This document shows, piece after piece, positions 1-9,583 of a DNA stretch of 64,000 nt. Under the pieces are notes generated by a model. That model had not been told where the DNA came from. It made no database searches and saw nothing but the letters and a program-made list of their open reading frames with translations. The position numbers and the translations under genes are program-made. Each line of letters begins with the position of its first letter. Positions within the stretch are counted from its first letter, which is position 1. Source of the stretch: Aplectana chamaeleonis (taxonomy: Eukaryota; Nematoda; Chromadorea; Rhabditida; Cosmocercidae); contig JAPDOI010000289.1 in the NCBI GenBank assembly GCA_029168955.1, positions 807,001 to 871,000 of the forward strand, read 5' to 3'.

Positions 1-560
1 GCCAACTGAAAAAATTGAAGACTGCAAGTTCCTATGAAAGAAGCGGATGGCCCATTGAGAAGTAACCTGTGCATAAAAACCCGAGTTTTATCCACCTTGA
101 ATGCCGCAATCTCTCATAGACCAGGCTAGCCGTGCGATATGGTGTTTGTCCGCAGCTACACAGCGCGCACTGGAGTGGACGCGCACGCAATATTAATTAA
201 ATAATGTATTTTATTACAGAACGGGGCGGAGAAAATGATTGAAACTGGAGTAAATGGAAGGAGGCAGAAATAAGATTCTTTCAATGTATCCATTATAGAA
301 ATTTAATGTAAACAAACTATGTTGAAGCGGAGTGAATTTTTTGGACATGATAAGGTTCATGCAAATGAACCTAGTTGATTAAAAACACCCATAAACATGA
401 GAACTAAGAGCATTGCGAGAAAGAGGAGAATCTGGCAAACATTTTAATAGCAATAGGTTTGATATTCAATGTGATTTAAGGACCTTAAAACTCGTACCGG
501 TTTTGTCCCGGTTTTCGTGGTGAAACCGGGACGAGATTTAATGTCCTTAAATCACACTAG
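1..560. repeat. Dispersed repeat R1, copy 1, left part
   Basis: This stretch matches 22,690-23,250 in the same orientation. From about 60 to 545 it is also an inverted copy of 3,380-3,780, so R1 is an element with long inverted arms. The shared blocks include the segments around 100-120, 230-340 and 410-440. In copy 1 the arms are separated by about 2.8 kb that is absent from copy 2. The left end lies at or beyond the window edge. Confidence 0.75.
470..556. repeat. 87-bp foldback in R1 (copy 1)
   Basis: A near-perfect palindrome: it opens TGTGATTTAAGGACCTTAAA and closes with the complement ending TTAAATCACA, with a CCGGT/ACCGGGAC core. The same 87-bp palindrome occurs at 23,164-23,250. It would form a long hairpin in RNA or single-stranded DNA and may be a tiny MITE carried inside R1. 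Confidence 0.75.
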
Positions 561-849
561 CGAGACCTAGCGAAGTTTTCGCTCACAGAAACTTTTGCGT
601 GAGCCAACTACCTGAGACGGATTAGTTAGTTAGAACGGTGGTGACTGACTTCCGTCTACCCGAAAGTTGCTGTACGTAGGTATGGACTCTCCTGAGCAGA
701 GCAGGGTGCCGTACATTTACAGCAGGCCGTGGGGGTATCACAATGTGGGATCAAAAAGCAAAACATAAGAAGCCAGCAGTAAATCGTCGGTTGCTACCGG
801 CATAAAATTCACAACCCCTTCTGCACTTCCTTCCCTTACTCTGCCAATT

Positions 850-1090
850 CGAGACTTGATGCCGCAGCAAAAGAGACTTGATGCTCATGTACAAGTCGGC
901 ATGAAGTCTTAATTTGCCGCGCTAAATTCACTGTATGGGTGAATTTGCCGCTAGGATAGGTGAGAATGAGGTGAATTACCAGTGAAAATGGTGCGAACTG
1001 GCAGCGAGAGAGGGTCCAATTTACCCCGAAAATGAGGTGAATTAACCTCGAAAAATGGGTGAATTTACCCCGAAAATTTCACGAATTTGA
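850..1090. repeat. Dispersed repeat with GTGAATT-rich short motifs, copy 1
   Basis: The segment with GACTTGATGCTCATGTAC and CTGTATGGGTGAATT recurs at about 8,995-9,190. It ends in loosely repeated units of about 25-30 bp built on GAGGTGAATTA and CCCCGAAAAT. No coding function is suggested. The open frames downstream (about 1,065-1,383, minus) are not recognised. Confidence 0.6.
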
Positions 1091-1429
1091 AGGTCCACAG
1101 CAAGGAAGCCCCCCTTGTCCGCAACATGAGCGTAATCTTCACCGAGGTCTGCGGTGAGGAGCCACCCTCTGCGGACCCCGGCGTAACTCGTCCCCCCCGT
1201 CGTGAGGATACCCACTGTATCCTCCCAGCAACCAAAATTATGCTGGCCTCCGGAGAGTGACCCGAAGTCACCTTTCAGGGCCGGCATCAGAATGCCGAAT
1301 GAGGACTCTGGTGCGATGAGGCTGTTTTTATACCGGCGGTGCTCATAGTAAACACATTGAGACGTGATTATTCGTTTTATCATGTTTTCGCTGGGATGTT
1401 TTCATTTGTTTAGAAATTTCTGAGATGCC

Positions 1430-1610
1430 AGCAACGGCGGTAATTTCACCCTTTGCGCTGAGTGGTATCCAGCCGCTCAACAACTGATATGCATTAACAT
1501 GTTAGCGCTGGCGGTATTTTCACGCTTTGCGCTGACTGATATCCAACCGCTCAGCGAATTCACCCTTTGCGCGGATAAGCTTTCATGACGGCGCTAAAGG
1601 TGAATTTGAT
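1430..1610. repeat. Two imperfect tandem copies, about 75 bp apart
   Basis: Two similar segments (about 1,440-1,485 and 1,510-1,555) share GGCGGTA.TTTCAC.CTTTGC and TATCCA.CCGCTCA. Between 1,610 and 2,150 I see only short unconvincing open frames. Confidence 0.5.
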
Positions 1611-2149
1611 GCCTTATGATAACAAAGCGTGATAAAGGCCGCTTTCGCCGAAGCATCAAGTCTCGAATTGGCAGAGTACGTCGCTACCCACTGCCCTTTC
1701 TTCCAATTTGTAGAGTTCACAAGCTATTATTCTCGCCTTACCGTCTCTATCATGATAAGAACAAACGCATTCTCATTTTATATGATGTTTCCCTAGTTCA
1801 CCAACGTCATGCCCTTGTTCTCAATGAATGAAATTAGTAGGTGGTTGTTTATGTTTTTGTGGTGCAGATTTTGATAAGCCCAGACTTGCAACATATATAA
1901 AACTGGTTTTTGGAAGTTAGGGATTCGAAATGACTGAGCGGTTGCAATGAGTGGCGAACAGAGAAGGTGCGGAAGTGAAGCTGCTGCTTGTATCCTAAAA
2001 CTGGCAAAAAATGTCGCAGGAGTTCTGCGTCAATCTCAAAACGCGTCGCACGCTTCTCAAAATTCATGTTTTCTAATCTGTTTTCTTCTCCACAAAATTT
2101 TAAGATTCAGCATTAAAAATTAAAAACCTTTTTTCAAATTCTTCACTCT

Positions 2150-3130
2150 TGGTAACGTCCTGCACACTCCCACTGCGGTCCTGCTAACTTTGATGACCTG
2201 CACACTCCCACTCGTGACCTGTGCATTTTCTATGACGCCCTGCACACTCCCACTGGGGTCCTGCACACTCCCACTGGGGACCTGCGCACCCTCTATGACG
2301 TCCTGCGCCCTACCATTTGGGTCCTGCACACTATCTGTGACGTGCTGCACACTCGCGTTGGGGTCCTGCACACATTCAATGACGTCCTGCGCACTCCTAC
2401 TTAGGACCTGCACATTTTCTGTTATGTCCTGCACACTCCAGCTGGGGTCCTGCACAATTTCTATGACGTCCTGCACACTCCCGCTGGGGACATGCACATT
2501 TTCTATGATGTCCTGCGCACTTCCACCGGGGTCCTGCACACTTTCTATGACGTCCTGCACACTTCCTCTGGGGTCCTGCACATTTTCTACGATGTCCTGC
2601 ACACTCCCGCTGGGGTCCTGCACAATTTCTATGACGTCCTGCACACTTCCTTTTGGGGTCCTGTACACTTTCAATGACGTCCTGCACACTCCCGCTGGGG
2701 ACCTGCACATTTTCTATGATGTCCTGCACACTTCCACCGGGGTCCTGCACACTTTCTATGACGTCGTGCATACTCCCACTGGGGTCCTGCACACTTTCTA
2801 CGACGTCCTGCACACTTCCGCCGGGGTCCTGCACATTCCTACTTAGGACCTGCGCACTTTCTATGACGTCCTGCTCACTCCGATTAAGGTCCTGCACACT
2901 TTCTATGACGTCTTGCACACCCTCACTGGGATCCTGCACACTTTCCATGACGCTCTGCACACTCCCACTGGGGTCCTCCACACTTTCTATGACGTCCTGC
3001 ACATTCCTGCGTAGGACCTGCGCACTTTCTATGACGTCCTGCACACTCCGATTAGGGTCCTGCACACTTTCTATGACTTCTTGCAAACCCTCACTGGGGT
3101 CCTGCACTCCTTTTATGACGCCCTGCATTT
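2150..3130. repeat. 42-bp minisatellite made of two diverged 21-bp halves
   Basis: About 46 consecutive 21-bp units all begin with a GTCCTGCACAC-like core. Units ending TTTCTATGAC alternate with units ending CCCACTGGGG, giving a 42-bp higher-order period. Because 21 and 42 are multiples of three, both strands stay open for long stretches. The minus strand reads a 14-residue repeat (VQDPSGSVQDVIES-like) for about 290 codons, with a frame change near 2,655. The open frames look like a by-product of unit length; I see no start context or splice signal that makes them a gene. Confidence 0.9.
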
Positions 3131-3330
3131 TTTGCATCGCTAGACGACTCGCAGAAGTTATCATGACCCACGGCCAAAAGTGCGCTCCACGGACAAACTC
3201 GGTTGCCCCGAGGCACGTAAGAGGTGACTCGAGCTGATTTTTTGGTAATCGATAAATGTCGCACCCACCTAAATGTTGGTACCATTTCATACAAGTTTTG
3301 ATCGGCCATTCCTAAGATATGCGGGACACA

Positions 3331-3361
3331 TGCACACACATACACACACACACACACACAT
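3331..3361. repeat. (CA)n microsatellite
   Basis: A run of CA dinucleotides with two interruptions, between the minisatellite flank and the right arm of R1. Confidence 0.9.
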
Positions 3362-3377
3362 CGGGACATAACTGCTT

Positions 3378-4265
3378 TAAGTATAGGGATTTAAAACCGG
3401 TCCCATCGATGCTAAAATGTTTGCCAGATTCTCCTCTTTCTTACAATATCCATTGCTCTCAGTTTAATGCTAGTTTTGATCAACTAGGTTCGTTTGAATG
3501 AACCTTGTCACGGCTAAATATTTACACCCGCCCTAACTTTGTTTATTTACATTAAATTTCTAAAATGGGTACATCCAGAATGGACTACCTTTGCCATCTT
3601 CCATTTCCTTCAGTTTCAATCCTTTTCTCCTCTCCGTTCTGTAATAAAAACATTTTTTATTAATATTGTGTGCGCGTCCACTTCCGTGCGCGCTGTGTAG
3701 CTGCGTACACACACCACATCGCACGGCGAGCCGAGTCTCTAAGGGATTGCGGCATTCTACGTAGGTAGAAATCGGGTTTTCCACTCCCTACGCATCTCAT
3801 CAATCCCTAAATGGTTCCACAACACAAAATAATTCTGAGAATTTCTTCATCAGAACAATCAAACACAGATTAACTAATCTTTCATAGGTTTATGAAAACC
3901 TCCGACAGGAAACATTAATTATTGCAATAGTAGTAGTTCTGTTGTTGATAATTGTTCAATTGTTTTGTATTGAAAAATGTTTTAACTTTTGTCATAACTT
4001 GCCGTCTTACCAACAAATTTTCCTGATGGGGTTGTTTTGAAGTTCAGAAATTACACTACCCTTTTTGTTGCCATTTTCGGAATTTTCTCTATTCAGTGCT
4101 TTTTTTTATATTCTTGTTTGTCAAAATCAGGAAGTCAAGATCATGGCTGTCCAACTATTCGGAAAACAGCCAATTTCGATTTCCCATAAGGGGGTGCCTA
4201 AAAATTACCGAGCTAAGGGGGGTGCATATTCAGAATCGCCATGCCGATACGTGTGCCCAGCCCTG
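3378..4265. repeat. Repeat R1, copy 1, right arm and tail
   Basis: About 3,410-3,780 is the inverted counterpart of 60-440. The whole stretch matches 23,270-24,145 directly, including a tail around 4,130-4,265 that ends GTGCCCAGCCCTGG. Read on the other strand that end is CCAGGGCTGGGCAC, like hAT-type termini seen elsewhere in the window (19,975, 31,030, 61,811). Confidence 0.7.
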
Positions 4266-4438
4266 GTCTAAGCTAGATTTGATGTTGAATGAATGAGGTT
4301 AAAAAAGCGAAGCTAGCGACATCGGCGCTGCGATTTCGCGAAGCCTTCGCGCCCTACGCCGCATCAGGTTTAGAGCACGCCCCAGACCTCTAGCTCGGCC
4401 GCTTGCTGCCGGTCGTCGAAACTCTGCACAGCCGTTAA

Positions 4439-4986
4439 AGGCAGTGGTCACGATGAAAAACGTTATCGAAAAAACTACAAAAATCAGCTTAGATCGAAAG
4501 CAGCTGAAAAACTATGAAGGTAGCGCGGTGAGAAACGGTCTACAAATAGAGTTTCTAGGGCCCAAAGAAGCTAGTTCGTGCACACGTGCACAGCGATAAC
4601 GAAACAGATCGCAGTCTCATGCCGAGCAGTCAAAAATCATCGACGTTCAGAGGACGAAATAAATGCATATTGAACGAATAAAAACAGTTGATAAATGAAA
4701 GCATCACTTCAGTCAATGTTTTTGACTAGATGTGTACATAAATTCGAAGGTTCATTGATTGACATTCAATTTCAAGCTAGCTGATGTTCTTGATATAGGA
4801 GGTCATCGATGCCGATGATGTGGAGAGGGCTCGTCCACCATCAAAAGACAAGAAAGTTCAGGTTTCAAATTCGGCCCAAAACAGTGTTTTTTTCGCGATT
4901 TTTTCTTATAGGTCCTACTACTCGAGACCCAGGAAAGGATTTGGAGAGAAAAAGACGACAAGCATATTTGATCGCGACCACTGCCT
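4439..4986. mobile_element. TTAA-flanked MITE, copy a (548 bp)
   Basis: The termini are AGGCAGTGGTCACGAT and the inverted ATCGCGACCACTGCCT, each bordered by TTAA, consistent with a TTAA target duplication. No transposase is present. It belongs to the AGGCAGTG family that recurs at least ten times in the window. Confidence 0.75.
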
Positions 4987-4990
4987 TTAA

Positions 4991-5540
4991 GCGAAGACTG
5001 ACAGGCAAATGAACTGCAGTTAACCCAACGCGTGCTGAATACGCACCAAGTTGGGACGTGGATACATGATGAAACTGGTAGAACACATCGAAACACGTAT
5101 GGATAAACGGTCGCTGCTGCCCGTTTAGGTGTTCTGTAAAAAGAGAAGTATTGTGAAGTACGGAAAATTATAATAGTGTATGCTATGAATTAACATGCAT
5201 GATGTATTATGAAAAAGAAATTATATAACAAGAGAGGTGGCAATTAGGTATAACTAGAAGTGATAATAAAATAAGTGACATGTTATTATCAATACCTTTA
5301 TATAATAGGTAAACGTGAGAACCCGGCTAGCGGTGCTGGAAAACAGGTGCCCCTTGGTTACCCTCAAGAAAGCACTTGACTCCAGTACTACCAATAAATT
5401 ACACTACGACGTATGTAAAGTTCATGTGTATAGAATATATAACAAGTACGGACAATGAAAGAATTGCCATTTTCTAATTATATTTGACCCAATCTCCAAA
5501 ATACTAGAAGTAAGTAAACCAAGGAAAGAAAGGTATGAAG
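4991..5540. other. No feature recognised
   Basis: AT-rich sequence with no convincing open frame, splice pattern or repeat match within the window. It may hold the 3' part of the Penelope-like element to its right. Confidence 0.4.
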
Positions 5541-5590
5541 GAGAAGCTGACAAAGCTCGTTTCGCCCCTGGACTCAGACGAACTTTATCA
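5541..5590 (-). ncRNA. Hammerhead-ribozyme-like motif, degenerate core
   Basis: On the minus strand, 5,586 to 5,541 can fold as a hammerhead. Stem I pairs AAGTT with AGCTT (one wobble). Stem II is GTCC/GGGC with a very short loop. The CGAAAC box is intact and a two-base stem III (AC/GT) precedes the GTC cleavage triplet at 5,549-5,551. The conserved CTGANGA box reads CGTCTGA, so catalysis is doubtful. Penelope-like retroelements are known to carry hammerhead motifs in their terminal repeats, and this lies about 225 bp downstream of the RT frame at 5,813-6,511 on the same strand. Confidence 0.4.
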
Positions 5591-5812
5591 AACAGCTCTG
5601 CCGGGGCTCCTCAGTGAAGAACAGAACTGTCGATGAAAAAGAAGGATGAATGCGAAAGCATGAGCCGAGCAGAGTGAAGTAGTGTTAGAAACGTTAGAAA
5701 GAGGTATTAAGGCAAGAAGCTATAGTATACTATCAATATCAGAATGAAGTCCATATGATCACAAGTCCTTATCTTGGACAGTCTCGAACACCGACCTATC
5801 AACAGTGGAGAC

Positions 5813-6511
5813 TTAGTATGTTATGCTTTTCACCAATTGTGCTATACTTTTCTTTTCATCTCTTAGATTAAACTTATATGTTATCATTTTTTGTTTATAG
5901 ATGCATTTTATCATATTTACTTCTACGAATTCTGGTGCATATAGGTTTCCAATTAAAACTATTTTAATTTCTTTGAGTTTTTCCGTGAAGGAATCTAAAT
6001 TTGAACAGATATTAGCTAATCTCAAGGTCTCCGTGTAAATTGTGGATGCTTTGACTTTTATAGAAATATTAGATTGAGCATGAGGAAATCTTTCAACTCT
6101 GAAATTAAAATCATCTGTCTTATTATACAATTTTGTGCGTATTCTATTATTAATTATTTCTATACTAATGTCTATGTAATTGCATTTATAGGGATTATTG
6201 TGCGTCTTTTTGAGCTCCAATACATTCTTGTATATTAGTGAAATTTGACTATCCACAAATGTTTCATCTTTATTATGGATTATGAGCAAGTCATCCATAT
6301 ATCGAAAAGGTTTGAAAAGTACGTTATTTTCAATTTTTGCGCTAATAGAGTACCTATACTCCAACATGGAAACTGCAATATCGGCTAACAATGGGCTGAA
6401 GTTACCTCCCTGAGGAACTCCTTTCGTCTGTTGAAGCACAAGTTCTCCGAAACGACAGTAACTGTTGCGTAAAAGATAAGTATGCTTAGTGAAAATACGC
6501 ATTCGCACCAC
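5813..6511 (-). pseudogene. Penelope-like reverse transcriptase, 5'-truncated
   Basis: The frame encodes the core of a reverse transcriptase: GVPQGGNFSPLLADI (palm motif) near residue 31, the catalytic RYMDDLLII near residue 69, and a downstream LYNKTDDFNF block. The frame is open back to a TAG near 6,555, so the N-terminal finger region is missing, and no GIY-YIG endonuclease follows. The motif set fits a Penelope-like element better than RTE or CR1 enzymes; the hammerhead-like motif downstream supports this. The part right of 6,179 is duplicated at 16,883-17,215. A different family of RYMDD-type RT is possible. Confidence 0.55.
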
Positions 6512-6713
6512 CGCCTTTTCCCTTGCCGTGCACAGCAGCTGGTGGTGCTAACCTCAAGATAGGGAAGCTACCTCAGAGGGTTGCTGGAACCCACTCTGGT
6601 TTCGAAGAGGGACCGCAAGTTTTGTTAAACAGTTTATGCTTGTGACCTGGCTTGGGCAGCGCAAGCAAAATCACTAAACCTTCTCTTGCATGTCAAACAC
6701 CTAACGCAAATGC

Positions 6714-6719
6714 TTTATT
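6714..6719 (-). promoter_or_regulatory. Poly(A) signal AATAAA for the ShK exon, copy 1
   Basis: AATAAA on the minus strand about 120 bp beyond the stop codon at 6,839. A short hairpin (ACAAGC...GCTTGT, about 6,737-6,762) lies between stop and signal. Both are repeated in the second copy. Confidence 0.5.
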
Positions 6720-6838
6720 ATGTTTTTGAGAAGTAAACAAGCGACGAAGTCGTGGGCTTGTACAAGATACCTCCATTGCTACTTCTTGTATCCCTGAAAA
6801 TAACAGAGTCTGAGTTTAGACAGTGATTACATGATTTC

Positions 6839-7212
6839 TCAATTGAAGAGGAAAACAATCAGTAACTGGCTCACTGATTGTTCAACTGGCATTGGCTGAT
6901 CAATGACGTATGGCTTGACCGTAGGCTCTTCAGTAGGATTTGCGTCATGGGAGCTGTTACTCGGCTTGGATCCGTCATAGGAATTGTCATCAGTTGCCAT
7001 CGTTGATGGGCTACATAGCGTCTTTAGCTCGGACATTGAAGGACAGTTGCTGAAAAACAAAAATGTCAAAAGTTTTTCACATCGTAAAAAAAAACTTAGT
7101 AGCTCATCGCCAGCGTACCCGCACGATTTTCTACAGTTTTCAGCAAAGTAGTCAATGGAGCAGAGCCCGAGGCTCTGGTAATTCTGGCGACCGTCCACAA
7201 AGTCGTCGCAGG
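6839..7212 (-). pseudogene. Third ShK domain and C-terminal tail, copy 1, Cys2 lost
   Basis: Two exons: 7,119-7,212 (acceptor AATTTCAG, donor GTACGC) and 6,839-7,049 (acceptor TTTTTCAG, stop TGA), with a 69-bp intron. The first enters in phase 1, matching the donor of the ShK2 exon at 26,220. The spliced product is a ShK domain (CDDF..., SIDYFAENCRKSCGNC) followed by a Ser/Pro/Glu-rich tail of about 68 residues. ShK domains are small disulfide-bonded modules often found C-terminal to nematode tyrosinases. Here the second cysteine codon is CGC (Arg) instead of TGC, leaving five of six cysteines. The rest of the coding sequence is identical to the copy at 17,543-17,917. It may be a decaying duplicate or an alternative last exon. 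Confidence 0.7.
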
Positions 7213-8603
7213 CTGAAATTATTCGTGCGTTCTATATTACGTGTGCTGGCAGATGTATCCTCTGTTTCGGAGCGATATTTATTTCCGTTCGTCACTTGCG
7301 TCTGTGCGCGTATGCTGCGTCCCCTTCTCTACCACACTTTTTCGCTTTCTCTACCCTCGCGCCGCACAAGCGCGCGAAGGAACTGAGAAAGTTTGGATAC
7401 GAAACAGAGGATAGATAGGTGAATCATTGTGAACTGCACATTCGTACCATCGAGATCATGGTCAGGTTTGCAGGAACACGAAGCTGGACAGACCACATCC
7501 ATAATGTCACTTGAGGATTTGCATCTGAATAGGCCTTATTATCAGAAGTCTTTGTGTTGTTACATGGCGATTTTAAAAAACCCCACTCGGAATCCGATAA
7601 GAGAGTCTTCCAAGTCTAAAGTTTCGAATCATGGGTCAGTGCCACAATCCTATCATATGCCTTTGTGCCCTATGAGACGAATTTGCCATCAATCAAAGTT
7701 CAAAAGGAATCTAAAGCTGACCTGAGTAACAGGTGGCGACGATAGGTCTGCGATAGGACAACTGGCATACTGTGGTAGTCCCAGAACTACAAGAAGTCCA
7801 AACAAAACCGCTCGTAGGATTTGATCAGAGAGCGCGAGGGAAAGCGCTTTCGCGTTTGCTGTGCCGTATGTACAGTACAATATGCAAAATGGTCCTTCTT
7901 AATGAGATATGTATACAGTACCGTTATTTATCATTTTGTAGTATTATTCCGAATAAGGACTAATCCCTCAAGACATGACTATTACAATTCCAAACCCGTA
8001 GCAGTTATTCGCCATTCAAAGGTCTTCGGAACCGTTGTTTACCCTTGTGAAAAATTAATCTCTTTCAAGTTTGAAAGAAAATTATGCGATGTTGCACCTA
8101 ATAAGTATCTCTCCTTGACGTTATCGAAAGAAAGCGAAATACTTGTACCAGTTGTACTTTGTCAAAGTCCATAAAGTACACATTTTAGATTGGTTCTCGA
8201 GTGACTATTTTTAAAGGGGTGAGTTTGCAAAAATATGCCCCAATCTGTTCAATTTTCGGTCTTCAGAAAAATTTCGGTAGAGATTGTTTTCTCGCAAGGT
8301 TGTACTACGGTTCAGAAGATCTTCTAATGGCAAACAACTGCTACGGGTTTGGAATCGTAATAACCATGTTTTGAGGGAATAGTCATTCTTTGAAGCAATA
8401 CCACAAAATGATGCATAAATTCCATATTTAAAGGCAGTGTTCACGATGAAAAAAACTCTAGTTTTTTTTTCCACAGAAACGTGAGCTTTGGCACCTACCA
8501 ATGAAAACTGTGGAGAGAGAATCACCTAAAACCATCGGGAAGTGGGTGAAAATCGCGTGGGCCAGTCAACCCATTGGGCCACCCCGCCTCCGAAACTAAT
8601 CCT
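7213..8603. other. Intronic or flanking part of duplication copy 1
   Basis: No credible gene. A left terminus of the AGGCAGTG MITE family starts at 8,432 after TTAA; no matching right end is found, so that copy is truncated. The plus-strand open frames here (about 7,429-8,174) are short and shared with copy 2 only because of the duplication. Confidence 0.5.
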
Positions 8604-8893
8604 TTCTGGGGCGACATGCACGTACGCGGCTGGTTAGATTGGGGTTAGGCAGGGTTTGGAGCGTCGGCGCGTTTGCTGATAGCAGCGCGAGGGCTAAAAG
8701 GGGGTTAGGCTAGCACTGAAAAATCGTTCCCTCGCAAACCCTACGTAGGAGGGTGGGGCAGCCGAAACCCCGTTGAGACCCCAACTATTGATTATCTCCG
8801 CCACTCGCACAGCAATCATGAAACGCGCCGACGCCCCAAACCCTGCGTAACCCCAACCTAACCCGCCGCGTACGTGCATGCCGCCCCTGAAGA
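8604..8893. repeat. GC-rich palindrome with about 80-bp arms
   Basis: The left arm (about 8,604-8,686, containing GACATGCACGTACGCGGC) is inverted at about 8,813-8,893. The spacer is about 125 bp. Only the left arm is present in duplication copy 2 (about 19,325-19,410), so the duplication breakpoint lies within the spacer. Confidence 0.8.
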
Positions 8894-8989
8894 AGCTTGA
8901 ACACGTTAACGGCCGGTCAGCAAACATGATGGCTTCGATAAGAAGCAGTGGATAAGGTGAATCGCGTTACCACATGGAAAGACCTCCTC

Positions 8990-9190
8990 AGCCAATTCGA
9001 GACTTGATGCCTCGGCAAAAAGACTTGATGCTCATGTACTAGTCGGCACGAAGTCCTAATTTGCAGCGCTAAATTCACTGTATGGGTGAATTCGCCGCTA
9101 GGATAGGTGAACATGGGGTGAATATGCCGCGAAAATAAGGTGAATGTTACGCGAAATGATGTGAGTTTACTGCGAAAATGGGCTGAAAGC
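8990..9190. repeat. Dispersed repeat with GTGAATT-rich motifs, copy 2
   Basis: Matches about 850-1,060 directly. It is followed by a GC-rich stretch (9,230-9,390) whose minus-strand open frame I do not recognise. Confidence 0.6.
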
Positions 9191-9569
9191 GTTGCAAGAT
9201 TTCGGTGATCCTTTCCGGCCATGGATGGTCTAAGGGCAAGTCACAAGTGAGCGCGCGTTGCTGGGCGCTTTTCCTGCGTCGTCGCGCGCTCTCCTCGGCG
9301 CATGCCTCTCGCCCTGCGCCATCAGGAAAAGGAAGAACACTAGCAGATCTAGATGAGAATTCGGTTACAGCTCTCGAGCTAGCGTAAGGTGGGTATTTGG
9401 CGACCACATTTAACGTGTTTAAGGTTGCAAGAACTACTATCGTCAATTTGTAAGTAGTAACTGGCTCAATTCCTTCAAGTAATAAATTGTGACATCAAAA
9501 GCTAAACTGGTTTCAAACCACGTGAAAAGCTGCAGCCTTTAATAAAATGCATGTATATAGAAAATGCAT
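9191..9569. other. GC-rich flank, no gene recognised
   Basis: An unrecognised minus-strand open frame of about 100 codons spans 9,147-9,446. It has no clear domain, start context or splice signals. Confidence 0.4.
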
Positions 9570-9583
9570 GTATAATTCCTTAA

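Larger units (their letters stand above)
6179..8714. repeat. Segmental duplication, copy 1 (2,536 bp)
   Basis: Near-identical to 16,883-19,434 in direct orientation, about 10.7 kb apart. Differences are scattered substitutions plus small indels, such as one A in an A-run and about 15 bp near 18,772. The block starts inside the RT gene and ends in the loop of a palindrome. It carries the terminal ShK exons and their 3' flank. Confidence 0.9.

Noticed and set aside
2120..3290. Long open frames on both strands across the minisatellite
   Set aside because: Explained by a 21/42-bp period that is a multiple of three; no start context, splice signals or non-repeat domain.
7429..8174. Plus-strand frames conserved between the two duplication copies
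   Set aside because: Conservation reflects recent duplication; no domains and they lie antisense to the ShK gene.
9147..9446. 99-codon Arg/Ala-rich minus frame
   Set aside because: GC-rich region without recognisable domain, overlapping a dispersed repeat; not supported as a gene.
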